Program-made: the position numbers and the translations under genes
Virus record (IMG/VR): IMGVR_UViG_3300049043_000116
Span: 1 to 43,677 of that record
Length of the DNA: 43,677 nt
Source of the DNA: a virus
Direction: 5' to 3' (one strand)
Notes under the pieces: model-generated
Told to the model about the DNA's origin: nothing
What the model saw: only the letters and a program-made list of their open reading frames with translations
Databases searched by the model: none
Shown: in pieces, positions 42,137 through 43,677 of the stretch
Layout of the letters: every line of letters begins with the position of its first letter
How positions within the stretch are numbered: position 1 is the stretch's first letter

Positions 42137-43110
42137 GCCGTGAGGGCCGCTGCAGGGGGAGTCGGGTGGAGTGCCGCTACCGGCCTGCCCGGCAGCTGGG
42201 CCGGGCGCGGCCGGCGCGGCCCGTGGCGCTGCCCGGCGTGACGGCGCCGTCCCCACGCTGGGCGGGGGGGCCCTGGTGGAGGGCGCTGCACCCCGCGCTC
42301 GTTCCCCTGGGATGCGCTCCGAGGGTGCCTCCCGGGCGGGTGACGGGCTGCTGGTGCGCGGCCGGCCTGCCGGTGCGGGGCCGCCCGGGGCGGGCTGGCC
42401 GCAGGGTGACGGCGCCGGCCGCTGGTTGGGCGGGGGAGCGGTGCGGAGGGCGCTGCCTCCTGCGCCCGTTCGCGGACGCGCTGAGGGCGCCGCCCGGGCG
42501 GGCAGCGGGCTGCTGGCGCGCGGGCTGGCTGTGGCCCGGCGCAGGGCCGCCCGGTGGCTGGCCGCCGCAGGTGGACGGGGTGAGCCTTGCCGGCTGCCCG
42601 GCGGCTGGGCCGGGGGCGCGGCCGGTGCGGCCCGCGGGGGGCTCGCCCGGCGTGACGGTGCCGGCCGCTGGTTGCGGGGGGCGCGGCGGAGGGCGCTGCC
42701 GCCTTGCGCCCGTCCGTGGACCCGCTCCAGCACTGCCCGGCGGGCAGCGGGCTGCTGGCGCGCGGGGCGGGCTGCGGCACGGTGCGGGGCCGCCCGGGGC
42801 GTGCTGGCCGCTGCAGGGGAGTCAGGTGGGAGCGCCGCCTGCCGGCTGCCCGGCGGCTGGGCCGGGGCCCGCGGCCGGCGCGCCCGCGGGCGCTCGCTCG
42901 GCGTGACGGCGCCGTCCCACGCTGGGCGGGGGGGGGCGTGGCGGAGGGCGCTGCCCCCGCCGTCCGGCGGAGGCGCTCCCAGGGCACTGCCCGGGCGCAT
43001 GACTGGCTGCTGGCGCACGGGCGGCTGTGGGGGCGCTGCGGGGCCGCCCTGGTGGGCTGCGCTGCAGGGGGAGTCGGGTGGAGCGCTGCCTACCGGCTGC
43101 CCGGCGGCTG
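42137..43110. repeat. Foreign insert I: GC-rich tandem repeat of about 250 bases
   Basis: An extremely GC-rich block with near-repeats of about 250 bases. GGGCGCTGC recurs at about 42281, 42448, 42691 and 42945, and GCCCGGCGGCTGG at about 42596, 42848 and 43099 (spacing 252 and 251). The first unit is shortened. Long open frames on both strands result only from the lack of A and T. It looks like a eukaryotic minisatellite or subtelomeric repeat. Confidence 0.7.
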
Positions 43111-43230
43111 AGCAAGACGTAACTGAACGAGTGTCACAAACGCCGCCGCCGTGGTGGTGAACCAGGATGGCCAGTGTTTAGTAATATGCTGAATGAGTAA
43201 CATCCCAAATTTAACATCTTACGTATTGCT
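43111..43230. other. Nanopore adapter junction 9, double adapter with a scrap between
   Basis: AGCAAGACGTAACTGAACGA (one error) starts at 43111. A scrap of about 45 bases with CGCCGCCGCC follows. Then comes a second, error-rich adapter (GTAATATGCTGAATGAGT near 43180) and finally CTTACGTATTGCT ending at 43230. Two ligation events seem to lie side by side. Confidence 0.85.
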
Positions 43231-43644
43231 AGCAACATGCGACTATATAATAGCGAAAACCCAGGTAAGCACACGATCCGGGCTCCAACACAAGAAGATA
43301 CTACGACGAAATACCCTACTACGACAAATTTCAGTACTACGGCACATTGCCATACGACGATTTACCCTACGACGATACACACTACGACGGAGCACCCTAC
43401 AACGATTTACTCTACAACAGTGGACACTACGACAAGACACACTACGACACAATACCGTGACGACGATATACACTACGACGAGACACACTACGACACAACA
43501 CCTTACGACGGTATACACTGACGACATTATACTCCACTGACAGTACAAGAACACACCAAGTACTGCACAGACCATGACAGATCTTCACTTGCCATCCCCT
43601 GCACCCTGGACCAGTTCCAAGAGCGATCCAGTCTGTGATGAAGT
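43231..43644. repeat. Foreign insert J: 15-base minisatellite
   Basis: Between about 43300 and 43530 a degenerate 15-base unit of the kind ACACACTACGACNNN is repeated about 15 times; one plus frame gives a Thr-rich five-residue repeat (IYPTT, IHTTT, EHPTT, IYSTT). The flanks are ordinary sequence. It looks like a eukaryotic or low-complexity tandem repeat, and no start or function can be assigned. Confidence 0.65.
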
Positions 43645-43677
43645 AGCAATACGTAACTGAACGAGTAAATATCCAAA
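43645..43677. other. Nanopore adapter at the window end
   Basis: AGCAATACGTAACTGAACGA starts at 43645 and the window ends 12 bases past it in leader-like GTAAATATCCAAA. The chimera therefore continues or ends at an adapter. Confidence 0.9.

Noticed and set aside
41878-42906. A fusion of an RNA helicase with a long repeat domain
   Set aside because: The frame crosses an adapter at 42092-42136, so the two parts are different molecules.
42046-43160. Long open frames on both strands of the GC-rich block, up to about 340 codons
   Set aside because: The block almost lacks A and T, so stops are rare in all frames; products are low-complexity Gly/Ala/Arg/Pro and some frames read through an adapter.
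43237-43521. Thr-rich repeat protein in insert J
   Set aside because: It is the translation of a 15-base minisatellite with no start signal or neighbour; equally open frames exist on the other strand.
38062-43677. CRISPR-like array or transposon family with a conserved 22-base repeat and variable inserts
   Set aside because: The repeat is the nanopore ligation adapter, including error-rich copies and leader remnants; inserts differ in size from tens of bases to 1 kb and have unrelated composition.

Overview
The window has two unlike parts. Positions 1 to about 38061 are one GC-rich, tightly packed temperate tailed-phage (siphovirus-type) genome or prophage. Positions about 38062 to 43677 are not part of it: they are roughly ten unrelated short DNA pieces joined by copies of the Oxford Nanopore ligation adapter (core GCAATACGTAACTGAACG and its reverse complement ending TTACGTATTGCT). 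The right end is therefore a library or assembly chimera, and its striking repeated motif is synthetic, not a biological repeat system.

Phage layout. Almost every gene is on the minus strand, with the overlapping ATGA/GTGA stop-starts and AGGAGG-type ribosome sites typical of phage operons. Read from right to left: zinc-knuckle HNH nuclease, small and large terminase, HK97-type portal, prohead protease, a small zinc ribbon and the major capsid protein, then a hairpin; a glycosyltransferase, head-tail connector and adaptor proteins, gp10-like, tail completion and tail tube proteins, tail chaperones, tape measure and distal tail proteins (37986-21775). Next come a conserved phage protein, a metallophosphoesterase and a MazG-like protein (21778-19325), a terminator, and a secreted accessory protein (18657-19220). 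The integrase (17768-18655) is the only clear plus-strand gene. The early region (17598-10814) holds an excisionase-like HTH, a RecT/Bet annealing protein, an HNH nuclease, a DUF1376-type replication protein with an iteron-like repeat cluster, a LexA-like HTH, a DNA sliding clamp and RusA. It is followed by a methyltransferase and two glycosyltransferases (10817-8802), a GcrA-like HTH, a lysis-like block with a papain-fold cysteine peptidase and holin-like protein (8199-5518), fibronectin-III tail proteins (5484-3157), small accessory genes, and a second HNH gene that runs off the left edge.

Host. No host chromosomal gene is present. Secreted and cysteine-rich virion proteins of kinds I associate from memory with planctomycete phages, plus two integron attC-like folded repeats around a small gene (2174-2687) resembling elements known from marine planctomycetes, suggest a planctomycete host. 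This is an inference.

Data quality. Most long genes, including terminase, portal, capsid and tape measure, are broken by one or more single-base frameshifts with homology continuing in another frame. Together with the adapters this points to an unpolished nanopore read or contig. I annotate the reconstructed genes across the shifts; exact shift points are approximate.

I found no CRISPR array, rRNA or tRNA. The best biological leads are the attC-like cassette, the candidate origin inside the replication gene, the sugar/methyl transferase cluster and the cysteine peptidase in the lysis block.
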